Of a stretch of 64,000 nt of DNA, positions 1 to 10,589 are shown one piece after another. A program made the translations under genes and the position numbers. The DNA lies in the NCBI GenBank assembly GCA_958009055.1, contig OY253663.1, positions 1 to 64,000 of the forward strand, given 5' to 3'. Below the pieces are notes generated by a model. It worked only from the letters and a program-made list of their open reading frames with translations, was not told the origin of the DNA and did not search any database. Every line of letters begins with the position of its first letter. Position 1 is the stretch's first letter. The stretch is from Choricystis sp. odSpoLacu1. Lineage: Eukaryota; Chlorophyta; Trebouxiophyceae.

Positions 1-377
1 CCTAACCCTAACCCTAACCCTAACCCTAACCCTAACCCTAACCCTAACCCTAACCCTAACCCTAACCCTAACCCTAACCCTAACCCTAACCCTAACCCTA
101 ACCCTAACCCTAACCCTAACCCTAACCCTAACCCTAACCCTAACCCTAACCCTAACCCTAACCCTAACCCTAACCCTAACCCTAACCCTAACCCTAACCC
201 TAACCCTAACCCTAACCCTAACCCTAACCCTAACCCTAACCCTAACCCTAACCCTAACCCTAACCCTAACCCTAACCCTAACCCTAACCCTAACCCTAAC
301 CCTAACCCTAACCCTAACCCTAACCCTAACCCTAACCCTAACCCTAACCCTAACCCTTAACCCTAACCCTAACCCTA
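1..377. repeat. Telomere, CCCTAA (TTAGGG) repeats
   Basis: Uninterrupted CCCTAA hexamers run from the first base to the junction near position 377. There is one variant unit (cccttaa) around 354-360, three units before the end of the array. The C-rich strand reads 5'->3' on the plus strand, as expected for the left end of a linear chromosome. There is no subtelomeric satellite between the array and coding sequence: the last repeat runs straight into the 3' end of the ubiquitin protease gene. TTAGGG-type telomeres occur in animals, fungi and several algal groups, while most land plants and many green algae use TTTAGGG. Confidence 0.98.
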
Positions 378-2797
378 CAGGCCGCCCCCCGCCATGCGCT
401 CCATGTTGGGGACGCCGCCCGCGGTCACCATGTCTGCGACACAGTCCATCAACGCTTGGCAGCCGCCACGCAGGCGGGCTTGCTCAGCTTCGTCGTCCGA
501 GTCTTCAACACGGTCGATCGGAACGCTGGCGACAGCGACTGCTTGTGGCAACACACGGGCCACCGCCTCATCATCATCATCGTACGGGTGCAACGCTACG
601 TGCACGGTGTCCCGTGTCGAGGCATCCGCCTCCGCGATGACGAGCAGGCACACGCCGTCGGCGCGCAGGGGGCGGCGAAACGCGGCGCGCCCGCGCGCGG
701 CCTCCTCAAAGTCTGTGCCCCGCTGCTCGGCGGAGCCGGGGACGACGTGAACGGAGGGACCGGCTTCACAGAAGGACACAGACCGGCGCAGGGACAGGGG
801 GCGTGTGTTGGGGGGTGGGGTGGAGGGTGGGGACGAGGGGGAGGGGGAGGTGGTGGCAGCATCACCTCCCTTGCCACTCTTCTCCTTGTCCTTGGTGGGG
901 CACGTCCACTCCACGGCTTCAGCAACGAAGAAGGCGGCCAGGCAGGCGGCCAGGTCGGCGCCCGGGGCGACGGCGTCGTCGGAGAAGGCGGCGGCGGGCG
1001 CGGCGCGGGGGCCGCTGCCACCAGCGATCGCCAAACCATCAAACAGCCCGCCCAGACCCGCCATGCGGTCAGGGGATGACGACCGGGAAGACGACCTTGA
1101 CGGCGGCGACGACCCAGCGTCCGCCCCACGGGACGACGACCCGGGCGTCGCGGGCGGCGACGCGGCGGGCACGTCGGCGGCGGGAGCATCAGCCGGCAGC
1201 ACAGCGTCCGGTGACGCGTACAGGCGGCCCACGTCGTCGTGATCCACGACGGTTAAGGTTGGGGGGGGGGGCGAGGAGGCAGGCGGACTGTGGTGGGGTG
1301 GAAGAGGGTTGTGTGAGTGAAAGATGAAAAGAAAAGCTCGCCCCCTCCCCCCCCCACACACCAACCCCCACCAACCAACTCACATCAACATCAGCTCCGC
1401 GCTCTCATCCTCGGGCCCCAACTCGCACCCTCCCGCAGGCGACCCCGCCGCCTCGGCCGCGGCAAAGGGGTCGACTGGTGGTGGCGGCGGCGGCAGCGGT
1501 GGTGCAGCAGCAGCAGCAGCAGCAGCAGGCGCTGCCGCCCCTGCCCCAACATCAATGGCCGGCGTCGCGAGGCGGGGCGCAGATGACAGGGAGGACGCGT
1601 CCGTGGTGGGTGAAGAAGTGTCGGTGGACGGCAGCGCGGCCACAGCAGCCGCCTCGGCATCAGCATCAGCGTCCGCCTTCGCTTGCTCCTTCTGCTTGGC
1701 CGCTTTGGCGGCCCGCTTGGCCTGCTTGGCAGTCAGTGCGACAGGCTTGGCAGGCTTCTTCTTGGGAGGTGGGCCGCCGGCCGACTCGGCCGCGCGGTTC
1801 TCACCCCCACCACCCGCCGTCGGCACGGGCAGGCTCAAATCCATAAACGGCTCCACACTCGTGGACGCGTCGCCACAGGCACACGCCAGGCAGGACGCCA
1901 GCTGCCCCCCAAACACGCGCTCAGCGTAGGATGCAGACGCGGAAGGTGGAGGCAGAGGAGCACTGCCCTTCTTCTTGCCGTTCTCTCCACCTTTCCCATC
2001 CTCCTCGCACCGCACGCAATCCAGCAAGCACCTCAACAGTTCGTGCGCATCCTGCTGCGCCCGCCCCCGGAACTGGGGGGCGGCCTTGGTGACGGCGGCC
2101 AGCAGGGCGGCGGGAGTGTGCGTGCGCGCGCCGCACTTGTCGTGGGCGGCGCCGCCCGGTGCGCGCCCGCTCAGGGCGCCCACCGTGGTGGCCAGGGCGC
2201 GCCCCAGGGGGCCGCCCGACGTGGAGGCGGGGGGTGCGCCGTAGTGGTCGCGCATGAGCGGGGCGGCGGAGAGGACCTGTTGTGTGGGGTGGGGGTGTGA
2301 GAAAATGCCATGTCGTCTCTTGCTCCTTCTCACTGTCGCACCAGGTGGCGCGCGCGGGGTGGCGGGGGGCGGGCGCAGAGGTGGCGGCAGACGCATCGGG
2401 CTCCCCGCGCGTCTCCCCCCCCCCCTAGCCGTCACCCTAGCCCGCACACACCGCGCACACCGCACGACACACGCACGCGCTCGCTGGCCTCGCAGCGACC
2501 ACCAAGCGGCAGCAGGCGGAACGCGGTCAACGGTCCCACCAGGCGCCCGCTTTGCTTGAGCCGTCGCTTTCCACATTCCCCTTGCTCTCCTCCCCACCAC
2601 CCTACCTGCAGCACGCTGTTGAAAAAGCACGTGTTGCCCAGGTTGGTCAACCCCACCACGCCCCCGCTGGACGGGCCGCCGTCGTCACCGCCGGCGGTGG
2701 CGGCCGGGGGCGGGGGCGGCGCGCCTTTGCCTTTGCCTTTGGCGCCCTTCTTCTTGACGCCGCCACCGCCACCTCCCTTTTTGCCACCTTTGGCCAT
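375..2797 (-). CDS. Ubiquitin-specific protease (USP), C-terminus truncated by the telomere
   Basis: Three exons on the minus strand: 2797-2606, 2276-1384 and 1287-375, giving 665 residues in one frame. Exon 1 has a Lys/Gly-rich start and then the catalytic Cys box (GLTNLGNTCFFNSVLQ). Exon 2 has the second USP signature (RAQQDAHELLRCLLD) and the segment YAERVFGGQLASCLACACGD...FMDLSLPVP, typical of USP16/45-like enzymes. This is followed by a Lys/Ala-rich and poly-Pro insertion. Exon 3 is acidic and Ser/Pro-rich. The His box (GHYxxY-like) that completes the Cys-His-Asp/Asn triad in this family is absent. The frame runs into the telomere, and the TAG stop at 377-375 is made by a telomeric repeat. 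The start at 2797 is the first ATG before the Cys box. The gene is probably a broken remnant without protease activity. Confidence 0.85.
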
Positions 2798-3028
2798 GGG
2801 GGTGGGTGAGGGGGTGGAGGGAGCGGAAGGAATGCGCGAGAGTTTTTGTTGTTGTCTCTTCTTCAGTGTGTGACGTCTTGTTTCTCTCTCGTCGCCCCCC
2901 CCCCCACACACACACACACCGCTCTCTCGTCGTCCGTGCGAGCAAGGATGAAACGCCTTCTACAAACAACAAGGGCAACACAGACCCCAAAACACACACA
3001 CACACACACTGCCCACCACACAACTCTC

Positions 3029-3408
3029 TCACCCGACGCCGCTCGCCGCCTGTGCATCCCCTGCGCGCGCGGCTTTCAGGTTTTCGTCCACGCGCGTCCA
3101 GTTCATGTTGTTTTGCACCAGCAGGTTGACGTAGTCCGCCCGCTTGGGGCCAAAGGCGCGGTAGTAGCTGTGTGTGTGTGGAGGAGGAGGAGGATGGGCT
3201 GGGGACGAGAACAAAAAGACACGACGCCACCACCGCCCCTTTCACCCACTCTCACACCTATGCTCCCACACATCAATGCCCGCAATCGGGATGCCCTCAC
3301 CTTTCGTCAACGGGTTCTCCTGGTTGGCGCTCGTCGTGAAGATTACGGATTTGTTGGACGGCACAAACGTCAACCACGCCCACCCCGACCCAAACACCCC
3401 ACCCACAC
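3029..3408 (-). pseudogene. Fe/Mn superoxide dismutase, C-terminal half only
   Basis: Two exons (3408-3258 and 3167-3029) read [14 protein letters not shown], then [11 protein letters not shown], then GIDVWEHSYYRAF, then RADYVNLL and NMNWTRVDENL. These are the hallmark C-terminal blocks of Fe/Mn superoxide dismutase. The Asp and His metal ligands of DVWEH are present. The intron falls inside the WEHS codons (donor gtgtga, acceptor cacacag). The N-terminal half, with the other two His ligands and the N-terminal helical hairpin, is not found on either strand upstream. That space is occupied by the start of a plus-strand F-box gene 22 bases away. The 5' boundary is a possible acceptor (ttttgag) with no recognisable exon feeding it. 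It is most simply a 5'-truncated remnant; a distant or spliced N-terminal exon cannot be fully excluded. Confidence 0.7.
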
Positions 3409-3429
3409 CTCAAAACCCGCACCCACCTC

Positions 3430-4039
3430 ATGCCCCGCCGCGTCGACCCCGACCGCGGGCGACCCTCCCGGGAGGCCGCTGCCGCCGCTGCTGCTGCCGC
3501 CGCCGCCGCCACGGCCACCGCTGCCGCCTTCTCTCTGCACAAAGAAGAGGCGGCGGCGGCAGCCCTTGGCGGCGGCGGCAGCCCTGCGGCGGCGTGACGC
3601 GGCCCGCGCAGCGGCCGACGCCTTGGATGCCGAGTTCGCGAGCGCGGAGCGGCGGCTGGCGGCTGCCCGCCGCGCCGCGACGTGGGCGGCTGCCCGCGCG
3701 GGCACCGCCTTCACCCCTCCGCACACCTCACCGATCTGCCCCATGATGCTGTGCTCGAGATTGCGTCCATACTGGACCACCGCAGCCGGCTTTCGATGGC
3801 TTCGACGTGTGCGGAGTGGCGGACGTTGCTGACCGCGCCCCCCCTTCGCCTCGCGTGGTCGTCGCTCGCCCTCGACCGCGCCCAACTTGGATGCGGTCTT
3901 CGGCCCCAAAAGTCACCGCTGGCGCCTCATGCCAGCTGCTGAAGCGCTGGTCGCGCAATGCGGGCGATGTTGGCCGCCTGCACCCGGCGCGGTTGGACAA
4001 ACTGAAAGACTATGATTGGCTGGCTCGCAACTTGCCCGA
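3430..4039 (+). pseudogene. F-box protein gene with multiple frame breaks
   Basis: The reading starts at ATG 3430 (MPRRVDPDRGRPSREA) with a poly-Ala stretch. It continues in another frame as an Ala/Arg/Glu coiled-coil-like segment (about 3590-3715) with strongly GC-rich third positions. It returns to the first frame for an F-box: LTDLPHDAVLEIASILDHRS then TCAEWRTLLTAPPLRLAW (about 3728-3880). Further plausible segments (DAVFGPKSHRWRLMPAAEAL; LHPARLDKLKDYDWLARNL) lie in the two other frames up to a possible donor at 4040. F-box proteins recruit substrates to SCF ubiquitin ligases. Four frame changes in 600 bases mean either accumulated sequence errors or a decayed gene. No substrate-binding domain is recognisable. 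Confidence 0.5.
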
Positions 4040-4240
4040 GTGAGAGAAAATGAAAACGAACGAATGCGAGTGTGGAGCGCGACTCAATTCCGTGCGCCTC
4101 TCCCTCTCAAAGCCGCGCTCCCACAGACCCTGCGCGTCCCCTCTGCCTGCGTGGGTACACTCCGTCTCGACCTGCAGCGTGCGGGCCCGCCAGCTCCTAC
4201 CCCACTCCTCCTCCGTGCGCGCGCGCGCGCTTTCATTCCC

Positions 4241-5370
4241 ATGCCCCCTACCCCCGCCACCTCCACCCCCGCCGCCCCGCCCTCCGACCCGGCCTGGCGC
4301 TTCAACGCGCCGCGCTGGGTGGACTTGAGGGCGGCGACCGCGGGCGGCGACGTGGACGACGAGTGGCTGCTGTCGGACGCGGCGGAGCAGTGTGAGTAGG
4401 AGGGGAGAGAGGGGGGAGGGAGCGCGCACGAGCTTTGCGAAGTGCTCAGTGTGAGCTCTCACGGGAGGTTGGATGCGAAATTATGGAGCAGGCACGGGGG
4501 AAAGCGCGCGTTTTTTTTCATTCGACGGTTACGAAACCAAAAAACCATCCCTCCCTCCCCCTACCTCCAGCCCTGTCCACCCCGGCCGGCGTGCCGTTGC
4601 GGGCAGTCGATTTCGGGTCATCCTTTCCCTCATCCCTGCTGCGCCTGGCGGCGTCTCTGCGTCGCCGCGTTAGCGTGGCCGCGGCGGCTGCCCTCGGCGG
4701 CAGCGCGGTGCATCCTGTGCCTGCGTCTCGCTTACCGCCCGCCCCCGTGCCCTTGCGCCGCCTGTCGCGGGCGAGTGGGGACGGCGGGGCAGCAGCTCCT
4801 CCTGCGCGCTCGCCACCGGCCCCCACCCAAGCCGTTGCCGCTGGCCAGCCCTTCACCCACAAACGGTCTGCCGCGGCACGCACGCCGGCAGCAGAGCCGC
4901 GTGCCAAACGCAGACGCTTGGCGGGGGCTGTGGCTATGGCTGCAGCGGCGCTGCCTGCACACTCATCACCGCCACCTCTCTCCCTGGCCGCCCGTGTCGC
5001 GGCGGCGGGGGCCCTGTTTGCGGACGCTATCAAGGGTATGCATGTGAGTCCGGCTGGGGTGGTGATACCTGAGCAGATGGAGGCAGAGGCAGGAGCGCCT
5101 GCTGCCGCGCCACCGCCACCACCACCACCACCACGCCTCCAACCCCCAACAACTCACCCCACCTTGGCCACGTCTGCCCGAGCCGACGTGCGCACCGCGG
5201 CGGGCGTGGCTCTTAGCGGCGTCGGCGCACGCCACCGCGAGCCGGGCGGTGCGGTCGCGGCGGCCGCCGCCGCGCTGCGCAGGGGGCGGGTGACCAAGCC
5301 GCGTCGTCGCGTGACGGCTCCCACGCGCACTCAGCCGGTGCGGGCGGCGAGGTTGAGGGAGTGGAGGTGA
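4241..5370 (+). CDS. TPX2-like protein (putative)
   Basis: Two exons, 4241-4391 and 4571-5370 (donor gtgagt, acceptor ctccag), join to 316 residues. Near the N-terminus is WRFNAPRWVDL, which resembles the aromatic-x-APR-W/F-x-D motif at the N-terminus of TPX2, a spindle-assembly and Aurora-activating microtubule protein. The rest is Ala/Pro/Arg-rich and basic, with an Arg-rich patch (EPRAKRRRLAG) that could be a nuclear localisation signal and a basic C-terminus. No full TPX2 repeat is visible, so the name rests mainly on the short motif. The protein is also compatible with an unrelated disordered basic protein. The start is the first ATG in frame before the motif. Confidence 0.5.
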
Positions 5371-5833
5371 TGGAGAGAGAGGGGGCGGGTGTGTGGGGGG
5401 GGCATGCTGTGTGTTCGAAGCCCACTCGCGCGGCGCGCGGGTGGGCTTCTCTCTGTTGTCTGTCCCTGTATCATTTTTTTCAAACGTGTTGCGTGTAGAA
5501 GAACCAAGGCGCGTTTACCCCCCGCCTCTGACTGCCCAGGCAACAGACAGCAAACACACACTGGCGCGCGTTGCTGCCGCCCCCGCCGCGTTCCCCCTCC
5601 CAAAACTCATGCCTCCTTCAGCCTCACCCACGCAGCGACTGACAGGCGCTGCATGGATGGCGCACTGTGCCTGTCGCACGCACCGCGTGTGCCCTGGTGT
5701 GTCGTCCCCGCTCTTCCTTTTGCCACTCGCTGTTCTTTGCAAGAGGCCTCGAAAAAACGACGTCGTTTTGCTTTGTCTCACTTTTCAACTCAGTTTTCAC
5801 CCCCACCAGCCACCTGCCGTCTCATCACTCGCA
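5371..5833. other. Intergenic region
   Basis: This lies between the TPX2-like gene and the secreted repeat protein, both on the plus strand. It should contain the 3' UTR of the first and the promoter and 5' UTR of the second. I see no RNA gene, repeat or convincing ORF in it. The last 60 bases are C-rich, as is common upstream of start codons here. Confidence 0.5.
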
Positions 5834-7773
5834 ATGGCTCGCCTCGCTTTCGCCCTGCTCGCCCTGTTCGCCGTGTCGGCGTACGCCGCCCCTGACGTGA
5901 GTTTTGGAGGAAGAGAGGGCGTCGGCGTGTCGGCCAACGCTCGCGCGCGCGTTTTTGGCGCGCGCGATGTGAGTTTGGGTTGAAAAGCGTCGCTCGCCAC
6001 GCCGCGCCCCGCCACCCCGCCCCCCCGTTCCCGCGTCCGTTGGCGAGTTCGGCTCGTCAGCTTGGGTCACGAGGTGGTGGCGCGGATGCGCAGGCGTGGA
6101 TTCGGACGGGCGCACCCCATTGCCGCGGCGGCGCGCGCGCGCCTCCCCGGCGCGCCGCGCGGCGCGCGATAACGGCAGCCCCTCCTCCCCGTTGCGCGGC
6201 GTGCGCCGCCCCTTTCCCCCCCTGAAGCCAGCCGAACGCACGCTGCGCGCCCGTTGTGCGGGGGAGCGGGGAGTCGGGCAGCTGGCGCGGTTTGCAAACT
6301 GGCGCCCAAAGCGCGAGCGAGCGACCGTTTTGAAACTTGCATGCCGCCGCGCGCGCGCTGCAGCTGCCAAACCGCCCCTGCTGCGGCTCTGCCCGCCCAA
6401 CCTGCAACCCCTCACGCATGCACACACAATTGGCATGCCCTTCGCGCCAGCTGCCACCCGGCTGGCTGCCGGCGTGCCCGCCCACCCTGAACCACACGCA
6501 CCATCCAACCCCCCCCCCACTCCCCTCATCAGATGGAGGCTGCTGACTCCGAGGGTCTGGTTTCGGCCATGCTGCGGGCCAAATGGAACAAAACGAAGTA
6601 CGACACGATGGATGCCGTTGTCGACGCGCAGGTGTGTGTGTGTGTGTGTGGAGAAAAAAGGGGTTGAATTTTATTTTATTGGACTTCCTTTTTCAGCCAC
6701 GCCTCTGAGAGGCGTGGTTGGAGGAGAGAGAGGCTCGGCGTTGAAGGAGAGAGAGAGAGCCGTAGGTGGAGGAGAGAGAGGCTCGGCGTTGGAGGAGAGG
6801 CAGGCGTGGGTGGAGGAGAGAGAGCAACGCGCCCACGCACAAAAACCTCACACCCTCCCTCTCCCCACACCCCCTGCCTCACACCAGGATCTGGACTCCG
6901 CATCCGAGGAGTTCATGATCGCCGCTCTACTGAAAAAGCTGGCCACCTACAAAGCCAACAAGACCGCCAAATTCTCGGCTGCCGAGTCCGCCAACGACGA
7001 GTTCATGGTCAAGGCCCTCCTCGCCCAGCTGGTCGCCCTCAAGCGCAACAAGACCGCCGTCAAGTTCGCCGACCTGGAGGCCATGGACGAGACCGCGGCC
7101 GACGAGGTGCTGCTGTCCAAGCTGTTCTCCGCGCTGTCCGCGTGGAAAGCGAAGAAGGCCAACCTGACCGGCACCTGGAAGAAGTTCTCGGCCGCTGACG
7201 CCGTCACCGCCGACGCTGCTGACGACGAGGTCATCCTCACCAAGCTGTGGGCCTTGCTGGCGGCCAAGAAAAACAAAACCAAGTTCTCCGCTGATGCCTC
7301 GTTCGACGGTGTGTCGACCGAGGCCGACCCCGAGTTCTTGCTGTCCGCGGTCTGGTCCAAACTGGCCGCCTGGAAGAACAAAACCAAGTTCTCCGCCCCC
7401 GAGGCCGCTGACGACGAGACCCTGCTGGCCCTGCTGTACGCCAAGCTGGCCGCCAAGAAGAACGGCACCGCCTGGAAGAAGTTCTCGGCCGAGGACGAGT
7501 CGTCCGTCGACGACGTCGAGACCAACGAGTACTTCCTGCACCGCCTCAACAAGACGGCCCTGGCCTCCACCATCGCCACCAAGTTCAACGCCACGGCCAA
7601 GGCTGCCCTGTGGAACAAGGTCGGATGGAGAGACAGTGGATGAGGGTGGTTGCAGAGACAACGCGCACCCACCCACCAAAAAAACTCACGCACTCCCATT
7701 CCCCCCCACACCCTCTCAACAGACCGCTGTCGCGGGCACCTGGACCGCCAAGAACAAGACCACCTGGGGCTGA
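5834..7773 (+). CDS. Secreted helical-repeat protein with one N-glycosylation sequon per repeat (unknown family)
   Basis: Four exons (5834-5896, 6533-6631, 6888-7619, 7723-7773), all phase 0, give 314 residues. Exon 1 encodes exactly a signal peptide (MARLAFALLALFAVSAYAAPD). The remainder is about nine degenerate units of 30-40 residues. Each unit is an acidic helix such as DDEVILTKLWALLAAKK followed by N-x-T and often KFSA or KKFSA. Sequons seen are NKT (exon 2), NKT, NKT, NLT, NKT, NKT, NGT, NKT, NAT and a final NKT in exon 4. Intron 2 starts with a (GT)n tract. I recognise no known family. A secreted or cell-surface glycoprotein is the inference. Codon use is strongly C-ending and very regular, suggesting high expression. 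The start is fixed by the signal peptide. Confidence 0.85.
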
Positions 7774-8773
7774 ACCCCTTGCCGGCGCATATGTGCAGGT
7801 CCGTGAAAGCGACCTGTCGTTCCTATTTGCATAGGGAGGAGGGGAGCTCCCTCGCCGCGGCTGCACGCGCGGGGGCGTGGTCGTGGTCGTGCACTTTTCG
7901 CTCGTGACTGGCGCGCGCACACTTCCGCGACACACAATCAGGGGCACTTGTTTCAGGAGTCTGTTTCATCCACCACACACAAACCCACCGAAAAGAGAGA
8001 CCACGCGGAGAGGGGAGGTGGTGGTTTTGGGGGGGGGCGCTCTCGCGCGCCCTCCTTTCCTCACCCCCCGACCCCGTTTTCTTCTTCATTTGACCACGAA
8101 CGAACACATTTCATCCCGGGCCAACAAACGTGACCAAACAGAGGGTACCCGGAGGCGTTTTTTTGTGGGTGGAGGAGGGGGGTGCACTCTCGTGCGTCCC
8201 CTCCTCCCCTCCCTTCCCCTGTCCACGGCCACCTCCGTCCTCAGGGCGAGGTCCCCAACCCGAAAAAAAGACAGGACGCACTGTGAAGAGAGTGGAGGTT
8301 TGGTGGAGAGGGGGAGGCAAGGCGCGTCAATCAAGGACCCACACTCTGGGGCCTCTTTCTCCCCCCCCCCCCCCCTTGTTTTTCCACCGCGTGCGCTCTC
8401 TGCCGCCACCGAATCCTGGCTGGTTTTTCATTTCACCTGCTGTAAAGAAAACATCACACCCAGGCAGGGGCGGCTGCGCTTTTGCGTGGGCCTTTCACCC
8501 CCACCACCTCTCTGACCCTTTTGGTGCCGCCTCCCCGCTGTTTGTCGGGGTTGGCGCGTCAGGGTGTGGGGGGATGGGAGGACCGCGGCCGCGTTCCCAC
8601 TCCTGTGTCCACAAAAAAAGTGGGAGGCTTCGGGGGTTGGCCACTCTTGCTTTGGGGTTTCTCTCCACAAAACAGGCTGCTTTCTCCTCCCTCCTCGTAC
8701 TCGCGTGCGTGTGTTCTGCTTGTGTGTGGACGTCTCCTACACACACACATACCGCCCCATTCCTCTCTCGTAA
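7774..8773. other. Intergenic region, about 1 kb
   Basis: This lies between the secreted repeat protein and seryl-tRNA synthetase, both on the plus strand. It contains C- and G-homopolymers (for example a run of about 14 C near 8361-8374) and Pro/Arg-rich spurious open frames on both strands. I see no tRNA, repeat family or conserved protein in it. Confidence 0.5.
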
Positions 8774-10258
8774 ATGCACGCGCCGCCCCCCACCCGCATG
8801 CGCGCCGCCTTCCACACCGCGGCCCGCGCGGCGCGGCGCGCGGGCGCTGCCCGCGTTGCGCCCTCCCACACCGCCGCATTGAGCTTCAAAACGTCAGCTG
8901 TGGCGTCGGAGGAGGCTGCGGTCGCCGCGGTCAGGACTCCAACACCCACCCCCCGTCCTCCTTCCTTCCGCGCCCACATCGACTTTCGAGCTTTGAAAGC
9001 CGGCCTGCCCACCGCTCGGGCCAACGTGGCCGCCCGCAACTCGTCTGCGAATCCTGATGCGGTTGTTGGTTTGTACGACGCGTGGCGTGCTGCCGCAGAC
9101 GCTGCCGACGCGGCGCGCGCTGAACGCAACTCTGTCGCCGCGGCCATGAAAGCCAAGCTGGCCCCCGACGAGCGCGCCAGGCTGGTGGCGCAGGGCAAGC
9201 AGATGAAGGAGAGGGTGGCGGTGCTGGAAGCGGCGGCGGCGGCCGCTGATGACGCTCTGCAAGCCGAAGCGCAGCGCCTGCCCAACGCGGCGCACCCAGA
9301 CGCTCCCGTGGGTGGCGAAGAAGCAGCCGTCGTGGTCCGCGAGGTGGGAAAGCAACCCGAGTTTTCTTTTGACCCGATTGACCACGTGGCTTTGGGCGCT
9401 TCCCTCGACGTTTTGGACTTCGACGCGGGCGCCGTCGCGTCGGGCTCAAAATTCGTCTACCTGAAACGCGCGGCCGCCCAACTCGAGTTGGCGCTGTGCA
9501 CGTGGGCCCTGGGCCGCGCCACAGCCGCCGGCTTCATCCCCATGACGACGCCCGACCTGGTGAAAGAGAGCGTCCTGGAAAAGTGCGGCTTCCAACCGCG
9601 CGGCGACGAGACCCAAATCTATTCGGTGGCCGACTCTGGCCTCTGCCTCACCGGCACCGCCGAAGTCCCCCTGGGCGCGGTCCACATGGACACCATCCTG
9701 GATGAAGGCGCGCTGCCCATCAAGATGGCGGCGTTTGGCCACTGTTTCCGCACAGAGGCGGGTGCGTCGGGGTCTGCGTCGCGCGGTCTGTACCGTGTCC
9801 ACCAATTCTCCAAAGTCGAATTGTTTGTGGTGGCGACACCCGCCCAGTCGGAAGCGCTGCTGGCCGACCTGGTGGCGTTTGAGGAGGCGTTGTTCACTGA
9901 TTTGGGGCTGCACTTTCGCACGCTGGACATGCCAACCGGCGACCTCGGCGCCCCGGCCCACCGCAAGTTCGACATCGAGGCCTGGATGCCGGGTCTGGCC
10001 CGCTACGGCGAAGTCTCGTCCGCCAGCAACTGCACCGACTACCAAGCGCGGCGGCTCAACATCCGGTTTAGGCCAGGTGGTGCGGGCGGCAGCGGCGCGA
10101 CCACATTCGCACACACGCTCAACGCGACCGCGACCGCGGTGCCACGCTTGGTGGTGGCCATCCTGGAAAACTTCCAGGATGAGAGGGGGTGGGTGACGGT
10201 GCCTGAAGTGTTGAGGCCGTTTATGGGGGGGGTGGACGTGATCAAGCCGCCCAAATGA
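8774..10258 (+). CDS. Seryl-tRNA synthetase, organelle-targeted
   Basis: A single exon of 494 residues encodes class II seryl-tRNA synthetase, which charges tRNA-Ser with serine. An Arg/Ala-rich extension (about residues 1-60, MRAAFHTAARAARRAG) looks like a mitochondrial or plastid transit peptide, and Met at 8798 is an alternative start. The N-terminal tRNA-binding helical arm (about 75-180) is followed by the catalytic domain. Motif 2 is FRTEAGASGSASRGLYRVHQF and motif 3 includes ATAVPRLVVAILENFQ. The tRNA-serine specificity segment LTGTAEVPL is also present. The usual NGTA of motif 3 reads NATA here. No frame break is seen. The length fits bacterial-type organellar enzymes. Confidence 0.95.
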   Translation: MHAPPPTRMRAAFHTAARAARRAGAARVAPSHTAALSFKTSAVASEEAAVAAVRTPTPTPRPPSFRAHIDFRALKAGLPTARANVAARNSSANPDAVVGLYDAWRAAADAADAARAERNSVAAAMKAKLAPDERARLVAQGKQMKERVAVLEAAAAAADDALQAEAQRLPNAAHPDAPVGGEEAAVVVREVGKQPEFSFDPIDHVALGASLDVLDFDAGAVASGSKFVYLKRAAAQLELALCTWALGRATAAGFIPMTTPDLVKESVLEKCGFQPRGDETQIYSVADSGLCLTGTAEVPLGAVHMDTILDEGALPIKMAAFGHCFRTEAGASGSASRGLYRVHQFSKVELFVVATPAQSEALLADLVAFEEALFTDLGLHFRTLDMPTGDLGAPAHRKFDIEAWMPGLARYGEVSSASNCTDYQARRLNIRFRPGGAGGSGATTFAHTLNATATAVPRLVVAILENFQDERGWVTVPEVLRPFMGGVDVIKPPK

Positions 10259-10589
10259 TGGTGAAAAGGGGAAGCGAGGGGCGTGTGTGATGTGTGTAGA
10301 GAAAATTGCGCGAAAAGCAGCGTCTGTCCCAATGTGTGCGTGTCGGGAAGGAAACAAAGGGGTGGTGTCTCTGTTTTTGCAAGGCAGAGGTGGAGGGAGG
10401 GAGGGTATTGGCACACACGCGTGCGCGCGCAAAAAGGATTAAAATGAAAAGAAAGGCACAGTCGGGGGCGCCTTTGCGCACGCACGGAAGCAAAACGTTT
10501 AGGAAAAAGGGGGGAGGCACACAGGGCAAAAGTGCGAGGCACCGCACTGGAAAGTGGCTGAAAGAAAAACGACCTCTCATCCTTTCTGT
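10259..10589. other. Convergent intergenic region
   Basis: This lies between the stop codons of seryl-tRNA synthetase (plus) and the papain-like protease (minus). It should contain both 3' UTRs. I see no further gene or repeat. Confidence 0.5.

Noticed and set aside
8130..8882. Pro/Thr-rich plus-strand ORF upstream of seryl-tRNA synthetase
   Set aside because: Low complexity, no domain, and it overlaps the synthetase start in another frame. It is treated as chance coding in a C-rich intergenic region.
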